From NCBI GenBank assembly GCA_014799585.1, contig JAAVHU010000050.1:1-6152 (forward strand): a stretch of 6,152 bases of DNA, given 5' to 3'. Under the pieces are notes generated by a model. The model saw only the letters and a list, made by a program, of their open reading frames with translations. It was not told where the DNA came from and searched no databases. Numbering within the stretch: the stretch's first letter is position 1; each line of letters begins with the position of its first letter. Shown here piece after piece: positions 1-5,852 of this stretch. The DNA is from Clostridiales bacterium. Lineage in GTDB: Bacteria; Bacillota; Clostridia; Oscillospirales; Acutalibacteraceae. A program made the position numbers and the translations under genes.

Positions 1-1520
<1,520 letters not shown>

Positions 1521-1622
1521 TAACGTCAAAATATGTTAAAGTGTTCAGGCTATTGCTAATATGTTCCAATCCTTTTTCCTGTATTTAGTTTTCAGGGTAT
1601 ATGCCTTGAATTAATGAGCTAT
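1521..1622 (+). other. 23S to tRNA-Lys transcribed spacer
   Basis: This AT-rich spacer lies inside the rRNA operon. It contains a short CCTG...CAGG stem around 1578-1597 within a T-rich stretch, of the kind seen after 23S genes where the precursor is processed. No ORF, promoter or terminator is convincing here, so the downstream tRNAs and 5S are most likely co-transcribed with 23S. Confidence 0.7.
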
Positions 1623-1698
1623 GCACCATTAGCTCAGTTGGTAGAGCACCTGACTCTTAATCAGGGTGTCCACGGTTCGAGCCCGTGATGGTGTACCA
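1623..1698 (+). tRNA. tRNA-Lys (anticodon CUU)
   Basis: A complete 76-nt cloverleaf can be folded by eye. The acceptor GCACCAT pairs with ATGGTGT, with a G1-U72 wobble. The D arm is GCTC/GAGC. The anticodon stem CCTGA/TCAGG carries loop CTCTTAA with anticodon CTT at 1656-1658. The T arm CACGG/CCGTG has a TTCGAGC loop. The 3' CCA is encoded. It reads AAG lysine codons. Only 6 nt separate it from the next tRNA, and it lies between 23S and 5S. Confidence 0.97.
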
Positions 1699-1704
1699 TC
1701 TTGT

Positions 1705-1779
1705 GGCCCGTTGGTCAAGCGGTTAAGACATCGCCCTCTCACGGCGAAAACAGGAGTTCGATTCTCCTACGGGTCACCA
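1705..1779 (+). tRNA. tRNA-Glu (anticodon CUC)
   Basis: A complete 75-nt cloverleaf is visible. The acceptor GGCCCGT pairs with ACGGGTC, including one G-U pair. The anticodon stem TCGCC/GGCGA has loop CTCTCAC with anticodon CTC at 1738-1740. The T arm AGGAG/CTCCT carries loop TTCGATT, and CCA is encoded. It reads GAG glutamate codons. Like its neighbour it has C34, so both tRNAs here serve the G-ending codon of their pair. Confidence 0.96.
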
Positions 1780-1780
1780 T

Positions 1781-1825
1781 ACCTGAGGAAACCAACAGGT
1801 CTTACAAACAACTGTGACCGTTGTT
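1781..1825 (+). other. tRNA-Glu to 5S spacer with two small hairpins
   Basis: Two inverted repeats lie in the spacer: ACCTG (1781-1785) with CAGGT (1796-1800), and AACAAC (1807-1812) with GTTGTT (1820-1825). They may be processing signals separating the tRNA from 5S rRNA. Neither is followed by a T run, so neither looks like a terminator. Confidence 0.4.
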
Positions 1826-1834
1826 ACAGTTCAT

Positions 1835-1952
1835 AGTCGGTGTTTATTACGAAGAGGGTCCACCCGTTCCCATCCCGAACACGGTAGTTAAGCTCTTCAG
1901 TGCCGAAAATACTTGGCGGGAAGCTGCCTGGGAAAATAGGTCGATGCCGACA
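1835..1952 (+). rRNA. 5S ribosomal RNA
   Basis: The terminal helix pairs GTCGGT at 1836-1841 with GCCGAC at 1946-1951, using a G-U pair at the inner end. Inside lie the conserved CCCATCCCGAACACGG and GTTAAGCTCTTCAG segments. About 118 nt matches the usual length of bacterial 5S. It is the last product of this rRNA operon, directly before a strong terminator. The ends are estimated from the helix and could be off by one to three bases. Confidence 0.96.
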
Positions 1953-1958
1953 TCTTCT

Positions 1959-1989
1959 AAAACCTCTAACATCTGTTAGAGGTTTTTTT
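1959..1989 (+). terminator. intrinsic terminator of the rRNA operon
   Basis: A perfect 12-bp stem, AAAACCTCTAAC (1959-1970) with GTTAGAGGTTTT (1975-1986), has a 4-nt ATCT loop and runs into TTTTTTT. It begins six bases after the 5S 3' end. The A run on the left arm also gives some terminator potential to the - strand. Confidence 0.93.
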
Positions 1990-2012
1990 CTTTGTTAAAT
2001 TATATGATAATT

Positions 2013-2045
2013 AAAAAACTCCCCCACAATTGTGAGGGAGTTTTT
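2013..2045 (-). terminator. intrinsic terminator of the glycosylase-oxidoreductase unit
   Basis: Arms 2014-2027 and 2032-2045 pair across an AATT loop. The one imperfect pair (C2024/A2035) is C-A in + strand RNA but G-U in - strand RNA, so the hairpin is better formed in the - direction. On that strand it is followed by a run of six U. It starts 6 bp past the stop of the oxidoreductase gene. Partial activity in the + direction is likely too. Confidence 0.88.
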
Positions 2046-2051
2046 GATCGT

Positions 2052-3005
2052 TTATTCAAATGGATACTTTAAATGCATTTGTTTTCTGCATTCATCCATT
2101 ATTTTCATGCAATCCCTTGTTGTGGAGAGAGGGATATAATCTGATTGAGTTTTTCCTGCTCTAATTTCTTCTGCTGCAAGAGTGAATTCAGTTAAATAAT
2201 CAGTTTTTCCATTAAAAATTTCTTTGCCGTTATTATTTTTTAGGATTGCTTTAGATGCCATATGAAAAAGTGGAAGCGATATTTTCCCCTTTGTGCCTTT
2301 AATAACACAATCCTCTCGTGCCGTTGTAAGCGAAACATTAAACTTACATACGGCTGTATCATATTTAAGTGTTATTTTCTCCGATATATCAATTCCATTT
2401 TTTATTGTGCCATTGCAAGTGATTTCATTTGGATATTCCAAAAGGTTATAGCAATATGTTATAGGGTAAATGCCTATATCAAGCAATGCTCCTCCTGCTG
2501 TTTCAGGTGTAAGAACACGAGAACTCTTTGGTTTAAGCACACCTGGAAAAGAATAGTTGATTTTAATTTCTTCAATCTCACCGATTTTGCCGCTTTGTAC
2601 CCATTCTTTAACAGTTAGTGCAACATCTGAAAACCAAGTCCACATTGCTTCACAAAAATAAGTTTTGTTTTCTTTTGCACATTGCATAATTTTATCTACG
2701 TCATTAATATTGATGCCTATAGGTTTTTCGCACAATACAGGCTTATGATTCTTAAGTGATGTAATTGAGTATTCAAGATGTGATGTGTGAGGGGTTGCAA
2801 TATAAACTGCATCAACATTATCGCACAATATTGCTTCTTCAGCGGTTTTAAAAGCCTTTGCACCGTGTTTTTCAGCAAAAGCACAGGCTTTTTCATAATT
2901 TCTACCGTAAACAGAAGTAATCTGATGATTTCCTTTTAAAATATCCTTTGCTGTTTTTTCAGCAATACTACCGCAGCCAATATATGCCCATCTGAAAGTT
3001 TCCAT
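2052..3005 (-). CDS. Gfo/Idh/MocA family NAD(P)-dependent oxidoreductase
   Basis: This 317-residue protein is predicted to be a cytoplasmic dehydrogenase acting on a sugar, cyclitol or similar polyol; the substrate is not readable from sequence. The N-terminal Rossmann fold has the dinucleotide motif G10-C-G12-S-I-A15. The family EKP motif is at E93-K94-P95, where the lysine is the usual catalytic/cofactor residue. EAMWTWF at 119-125 and GGALLDIGIYP at 171-181 are typical of the branch containing dimeric dihydrodiol and D-xylose dehydrogenases. The length is slightly short of the usual 330-350 but the protein looks intact. ATG at 3005 is preceded by AGGA that overlaps the TAG stop of the upstream glycosylase gene; the two genes are 9 bp apart, implying translational coupling. 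Family assignment is secure; the DHDH/xylose branch is inference. Confidence 0.93.
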   Translation of the reverse strand: METFRWAYIGCGSIAEKTAKDILKGNHQITSVYGRNYEKACAFAEKHGAKAFKTAEEAILCDNVDAVYIATPHTSHLEYSITSLKNHKPVLCEKPIGININDVDKIMQCAKENKTYFCEAMWTWFSDVALTVKEWVQSGKIGEIEEIKINYSFPGVLKPKSSRVLTPETAGGALLDIGIYPITYCYNLLEYPNEITCNGTIKNGIDISEKITLKYDTAVCKFNVSLTTAREDCVIKGTKGKISLPLFHMASKAILKNNNGKEIFNGKTDYLTEFTLAAEEIRAGKTQSDYIPLSTTRDCMKIMDECRKQMHLKYPFE

Positions 3006-3014
3006 AAAATCATC

Positions 3015-3509
3015 CTATTCTTCATTTCTTAATTCGTTAATTGCATTATTCCAAAATTCAAAAAGCCGGTCTTCACTCCAAGAAGCATTTGCAGGGCTTG
3101 TTGACGGAAGAACAATTGCTTTAATCCCCGTTTTTTTAAATACATATTTGTTATATAAGGCTTCGGCCTTTTTGCCGTTTACAAAAATGCCTTTAATATT
3201 TGTGTTATTAAGAATACTGCTTAAATCATTTGGTGTTACGTTTTTTATTGTACTATCAGCTGATCCGGTAATTTCGCAGGAGTGGATAACATCCCACAGA
3301 GCAAAGTGATTATTCAGAATCATTTTCGTTTTTTCTTCAACAGTAGTTGGAGTATCTTGTTTACATATTCTTGCCATTACTTTCCAAAATCTGTTTTGCG
3401 GATGACCGTAAAAAAAGCCTTCTTCTCTTGATTTAACAGAAGGAAAAGAGCCGAGAATTAATATCTCGGCTTTGTTATCATATAAAGGTTTTATCGGGTG
3501 TGTAATCAT
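3015..3509 (-). CDS. DNA-deoxyinosine (hypoxanthine) glycosylase, UDG superfamily family 6
   Basis: This 164-residue protein should remove deaminated bases, chiefly hypoxanthine, from DNA in base excision repair. Motif 1 reads ILGSFPSVKSREEGFFYG at 18-35, continuing to GHPQNRFW at 35-42. N39 in that segment matches the asparagine reported as important in the archaeal founder of the family (from memory). A second motif, LPSTSPANA at 134-142, replaces the HPSP-type motif of other UDG families. The length is normal for the family. ATG at 3509 is preceded by AAAGGA about 8 nt upstream on the - strand. It heads a two-gene unit with the oxidoreductase and starts about 20 nt after the terminator of the sigma operon, so its transcription source is unclear. 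A G/U-mismatch-type glycosylase is the alternative, but the motif spacing favours family 6. Confidence 0.88.
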   Translation of the reverse strand: MITHPIKPLYDNKAEILILGSFPSVKSREEGFFYGHPQNRFWKVMARICKQDTPTTVEEKTKMILNNHFALWDVIHSCEITGSADSTIKNVTPNDLSSILNNTNIKGIFVNGKKAEALYNKYVFKKTGIKAIVLPSTSPANASWSEDRLFEFWNNAINELRNEE

Positions 3510-3525
3510 AGAAAAAATCCTTTTA

Positions 3526-3562
3526 TAAAAACAGCCCTTATAACAAATTGTTACAAGGGCTT
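3526..3562 (-). terminator. intrinsic terminator after the secreted-protein gene
   Basis: The arms at 3533-3545 and 3549-3561 form a long hairpin with a very small loop. The only imperfect pair (A3540/C3554) becomes U-G on the - strand, which again fixes the orientation. The - strand continues TGTTTTTAT, a short U tract. It closes the sigma/anti-sigma/secreted-protein unit but leaves only about 20 nt before the next start codon, so partial readthrough may supply the glycosylase gene. Confidence 0.82.
3537..3545 (-). promoter_or_regulatory. candidate extended -10 promoter inside the terminator
   Basis: Read on the - strand, 3545 to 3537 is TGTTATAAG, which fits an extended -10 element (TG, one base, then TATAAG, 5 of 6 to consensus). 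The -35 region 17 bp upstream is poor (TTTAAG). Initiation near 3530 would give a leader of about 20 nt that still contains the AAAGGA ribosome binding site of the glycosylase gene. It overlaps the distal arm of the terminator hairpin. AT-rich DNA makes chance matches common. Confidence 0.3.
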
Positions 3563-3566
3563 AAAA

Positions 3567-4070
3567 TTAAAATGTAACGATATTAGATGTGTTATCAATC
3601 TTTTCAGTAGAGAATAAGCTCTTCTTAGCATAATGTGTGCAGGTTACTCTGTATTGATAACCACTTGGAACTGCAAGGGTTTTTGAGAGATTGTATGAGT
3701 ACTTATCAATATACAAGCTTGAATATGACTGATAATTGCTCCAAGAGCTGTTGCTGTTCTTCCTTTGTTGAATAGTTACCTTAGAAAAGCCGCATTTAAC
3801 AACATCACCCATACAATTTGTTACACCTGTAATTACTAAATTACTTCCGCTTTTTGATACAGAAATTCCGTAACGTGTAATTAATCCTGTTGTATATGTA
3901 GATACTGCATTATTCGGATTATTTACAAGTAAAGACTCAAACTCTTCATCCGTTAATTCTATATCCTGCCATTCTGTTGCTGCTTCATTTGTTTCAGCAA
4001 AAGCTGTATATGGAGTTAAAAATGAACAAATTAAAATGCTCACTATTATAAGTTTGAAAATTTTTTTCAT
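3567..4070 (-). CDS. small secreted protein of unknown function (DUF6147-like)
   Basis: This 167-residue protein is predicted to be exported. Residues 1-25 form a signal peptide: KK at 2-3, a hydrophobic core at about 7-18, and an AFA cleavage site before E26. The mature start is acidic (about 26-50, with WQDIELTDEEFESLL). Residues about 57-167 form one domain rich in Ser, Thr, Tyr and Asn with alternating hydrophobic residues, suggesting a beta-sandwich. It contains SVSKSGSNLVITG at 70-82 and GYQYRVTCTHYAKK at 137-150. Cysteines 86, 93 and 144 remain after cleavage. From memory it resembles short clostridial exported proteins filed as DUF6147; this is not verified. There is no sortase motif or lipobox. 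ATG at 4070 follows an AAGGAG that overlaps the stop of the anti-sigma gene, so it is coupled to it. Function unknown. Confidence 0.85.
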   Translation of the reverse strand: MKKIFKLIIVSILICSFLTPYTAFAETNEAATEWQDIELTDEEFESLLVNNPNNAVSTYTTGLITRYGISVSKSGSNLVITGVTNCMGDVVKCGFSKVTIQQRKNSNSSWSNYQSYSSLYIDKYSYNLSKTLAVPSGYQYRVTCTHYAKKSLFSTEKIDNTSNIVTF

Positions 4071-4081
4071 TATGCTTCTCC

Positions 4082-4873
4082 TTATTTTATAGATTCTGCT
4101 ATTTCAATGGTTGAGTCAAAACTATAATCAGTTAATTCAATATCATAATCAATACTATTAATGATATATGTAATAGTTGAAGTGTTTTTGTTTCCAAATA
4201 CAAAAACATCAATGCCGTTTAATGATAGTTGCTTGGCTGAATCATATTTTGAAGTCATTTGCAATTCAGTATCTAAAAACTTATTTATATCATTTTTGTG
4301 CTTTGTGATTGTAGCATAAATTAAAGAGTCATCACTTTTATTTTGAAAATGAAGATAAGCGGATGTGAACTCATTATTTTCAATTATCTCAACAGAGTAT
4401 GTATATTCATCAGTTAAAAGAGCAGTTGGTAACATAACATTCTCAAAACCGCTTTCTTCTAATTTTGTAATCAAATCTGCACTATTATTTAATTGCATAT
4501 CCTCATTAGTATTGGCATTTCTAAGGTTAATTGAAAAATGGTCCTCACAAAACTTAACGATTTTATTTGATGTGTCATTATAAACATATTTAGCAGAAGC
4601 AGTAACTGCCATGCCCAAAATAACAACAATGACAGCAGCGATTGCAATTATTTTTATTAACTTTATTTTTGTTCGCTTAGTTTTCTGCTCTGTATCCTTT
4701 TCGGCTTCTTCAGAAATCGCTTTGCTCAGCACTTCTACACATAAGTCTACAAATTCAGTATCCATCTCTTCAGGATCTTTTGCCATTTCCTCGTCCATCA
4801 TTTGCTCAATTTCAGCATATGTGAATGTTAAAGGTTTCGCTTTTAAAAGCTTATTCAAATCTTCCCTGTTCAT
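4082..4873 (-). CDS. membrane-anchored probable anti-sigma factor (DUF4367-like ectodomain)
   Basis: This 263-residue protein probably holds the adjacent ECF sigma factor at the membrane until an external signal arrives. Residues 1-70 are cytoplasmic, strongly charged and helical, with DEEMAKDPEEMD at 27-38 and a basic end TKRTKIK at 65-71. One transmembrane helix spans about 72-92. Residues about 95-263 are extracytoplasmic. The final stretch, GIDVFVFGNKNTSTITYIINS followed by YDIELTDYSFDSTIEIAESIK, has the pattern of DUF4367 ectodomains attached to clostridial anti-sigma factors. No HxxxCxxC zinc motif is present, so it is not a ZAS-type anti-sigma; the assignment rests on topology and on lying 53 bp after the sigma gene. 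ATG at 4873 has a near-perfect AAGGAGGT 5 nt upstream on the - strand. The role is inferred; membrane topology is clear. Confidence 0.8.
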   Translation of the reverse strand: MNREDLNKLLKAKPLTFTYAEIEQMMDEEMAKDPEEMDTEFVDLCVEVLSKAISEEAEKDTEQKTKRTKIKLIKIIAIAAVIVVILGMAVTASAKYVYNDTSNKIVKFCEDHFSINLRNANTNEDMQLNNSADLITKLEESGFENVMLPTALLTDEYTYSVEIIENNEFTSAYLHFQNKSDDSLIYATITKHKNDINKFLDTELQMTSKYDSAKQLSLNGIDVFVFGNKNTSTITYIINSIDYDIELTDYSFDSTIEIAESIK

Positions 4874-4926
4874 GATTAACCTCCTTACATAAGTGTTGTT
4901 GCAAAAAAAGAAAAAGGTAACAAAAA

Positions 4927-5442
4927 TTATTTTGACTTTAAAAGTTTTAGCAATTTGCGCCGCAGTCTGTAAAGTTTTTGCTTAGTTGCCGATTCGCTTA
5001 TTCCTAAATGAACAGCGATTTTGCTTATCTTCCAACCATCAAAATAAAAACGCTTTACAAGTGTTTGCTCTTCCGTATTAAGTAAGCTGATAATACCAGA
5101 TAATTCTTCTATTGTAAAATTATTTTCAACGTCCTCAACAAAATCATTAGGGCAAGGAAGTTCAATCTCATCGGTACTTTGACTTAGTATATTATTCTCC
5201 TGCCTGTATTTGCTTCTGAAAAATTGATTTGTTAGATTTCTTAGAGTGCCATATAGCCAACCTTTAGGGTAGATTGGAGATCCTTCTTTGGCAACGTGCT
5301 GGCAAAGGGCTAAATACACATCTGCAATAACATCGTCTATACTTTCCTCACATCCATGCATTCTTACTCTGCACGCGCTTCGCAGGTCAGTTTCGTATTC
5401 TTCCCATAATTTGGCACATAATTTACGTTCTGTTTCAGTCAC
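4927..5442 (-). CDS. ECF-type RNA polymerase sigma factor (sigma-70 family)
   Basis: This 171-residue protein has the two-domain plan of ECF sigma factors. The sigma2 region is at about 13-82, including the helix ESIDDVIADVYLALCQHV at 33-50 and PKGWLYGTLRNLTNQFFRSKYR at 59-80, which binds core polymerase and melts the -10. A variable acidic linker at 83-110 follows. The sigma4 region is at about 112-168: LLNTEEQTLVKRFYFDGWKISKIAVHLGISESATKQKLYRLRRKL contains a helix-turn-helix at about 139-162. There is no sigma3 domain. The start is GTG at 5442; no in-frame ATG lies upstream and GAGG sits 10 nt before it. It heads an operon with the membrane anti-sigma candidate and is transcribed from a strong-looking sigma-A promoter, so it does not obviously depend on itself. 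The group number and target promoter cannot be called. Confidence 0.93.
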   Translation of the reverse strand: MTETERKLCAKLWEEYETDLRSACRVRMHGCEESIDDVIADVYLALCQHVAKEGSPIYPKGWLYGTLRNLTNQFFRSKYRQENNILSQSTDEIELPCPNDFVEDVENNFTIEELSGIISLLNTEEQTLVKRFYFDGWKISKIAVHLGISESATKQKLYRLRRKLLKLLKSK

Positions 5443-5473
5443 AGCATTAAACCTCGTTTCCGCTGTTTTATTG

Positions 5474-5488
5474 CTTAAGTGTTTAAAC
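5474..5488. promoter_or_regulatory. adjacent palindromes at the sigma operon start site
   Basis: CTTAAG (5474-5479) and GTTTAAAC (5481-5488) are perfect palindromes lying side by side exactly where the sigma-A promoter would initiate. They could be a repressor site, but short AT palindromes are common in such DNA. Confidence 0.25.
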
Positions 5489-5494
5489 AGTACT

Positions 5495-5523
5495 ATTATA
5501 CAGTTTTTGGTAAATTTTGTAAA
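5495..5523 (-). promoter_or_regulatory. sigma-A promoter of the ECF sigma operon
   Basis: On the - strand TTTACA (5523-5518) and a perfect TATAAT (5500-5495) are separated by 17 bp. A start at about G (base 5488 of the + strand) would give a leader of roughly 45 nt before the GTG codon. The DNA upstream of the -35 box, 5524 to about 5600, is almost pure A/T and could act as an UP element. Confidence 0.85.
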
Positions 5524-5651
5524 TAAAAATAATAAAAAGTCGAATATGATTTTAGAAAAAATTTATTAAAAACATCTTAAAAAATTATTGAATATATATA
5601 ATTTTTCAAATACAAAATATTTTTAATTTTCAGAAGGCAGTATGGATGGTT
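5524..5651. other. very AT-rich divergent intergenic DNA
   Basis: This stretch lies between the back of the sigma promoter and the proximal control region of the + strand gene. It is dominated by A and T tracts and probably contributes curvature or UP-element activity. No ORF of useful length, RNA gene or clear repeat was seen in it. Confidence 0.6.
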
Positions 5652-5679
5652 TTGAAAAAATTTTTTAAGAAGATATGTT
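5652..5679 (+). promoter_or_regulatory. weak candidate promoter for the exported-protein gene
   Basis: TTGAAA (5652-5657) and TATGTT (5674-5679) are separated by 16 bp. Initiation near 5686 would give a leader of about 165 nt that includes all the inverted repeats ahead of the gene. An alternative -10, TATAAC at 5696-5701, lacks a -35 box. The gene may instead use the ECF sigma factor, whose motif is unknown. Confidence 0.25.
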
Positions 5680-5701
5680 ACCAAATGCAGTTTTGTATAA
5701 C

Positions 5702-5837
5702 TAATACGGTGTTCACAAATAATACAGCTAAATTCAAATTCAGCTGTATTATTTATTCTGAACTAAGCAAATCCATGGATAAAATTTAATGATTAGAAGG
5801 GGGCTGATCCATTTAATTTTTGCTCTAAACCGTATTA
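5702..5837 (+). promoter_or_regulatory. nested inverted repeats: candidate structured mRNA leader
   Basis: An outer 9-bp pair, TAATACGGT (5702-5710) with ACCGTATTA (5829-5837), encloses a strong hairpin at 5717-5754 and a 6-bp stem ATGGAT (5775-5780) with ATCCAT (5807-5812). Folded as RNA these give a three-way junction whose closing stem ends 4 nt before the AAGGAG ribosome binding site (5842-5847). It could be a cis-regulatory leader, a small mobile element with 9-bp ends, or chance in AT-rich DNA. It matches no riboswitch class I recognise. Confidence 0.35.
5717..5754. repeat. 13-bp perfect inverted repeat
   Basis: AAATAATACAGCT (5717-5729) pairs perfectly with AGCTGTATTATTT (5742-5754). 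Beyond one A/C mismatch the pairing resumes for four more base pairs, leaving a 2-nt loop. The loop side contains AAATTC twice in tandem. Neither side has a convincing U tract, so this is not a standard terminator of either neighbouring gene. It may be an operator or an RNA hairpin. Confidence 0.75.
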
Positions 5838-5852
5838 TATTAAGGAGAAAAA

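Noticed and set aside
2262..2618. 118-codon + strand frame opposite the oxidoreductase gene.
   Set aside because: Its product is cysteine- and phenylalanine-rich with no family features. The - strand frame carries clear Rossmann and EKP motifs.
4365..4892. Two + strand frames (4365-4583, 4611-4892) opposite the anti-sigma gene, one with a hydrophobic start.
   Set aside because: The hydrophobic stretch is the reverse complement of the transmembrane segment. There is no ribosome binding site, and the opposite strand has an excellent one.
4874..4926. TTGTT...AACAA with T runs between the sigma and anti-sigma genes, considered as an attenuator.
   Set aside because: The stem is only 5 bp, the T runs are inside the loop and not after the stem, so it does not form a terminator.
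5288..5569. 93-codon + strand frame running through the sigma gene start and its promoter.
   Set aside because: It is antisense to a clear ECF sigma gene and ends in the AT-rich intergenic region. Low-complexity shadow.
5627..5704. Short frame on + with a stop inside: MDGFEKIF, stop, then EDMLPNAVLYN, preceded by GAAGG.
   Set aside because: It could be the decayed start of a gene or a tiny leader ORF, but 20 residues with an internal stop match nothing recognisable and arise easily by chance.
5717..5754. Strong hairpin considered as a transcription terminator.
   Set aside because: No U tract follows on either strand and no gene ends nearby in either direction.
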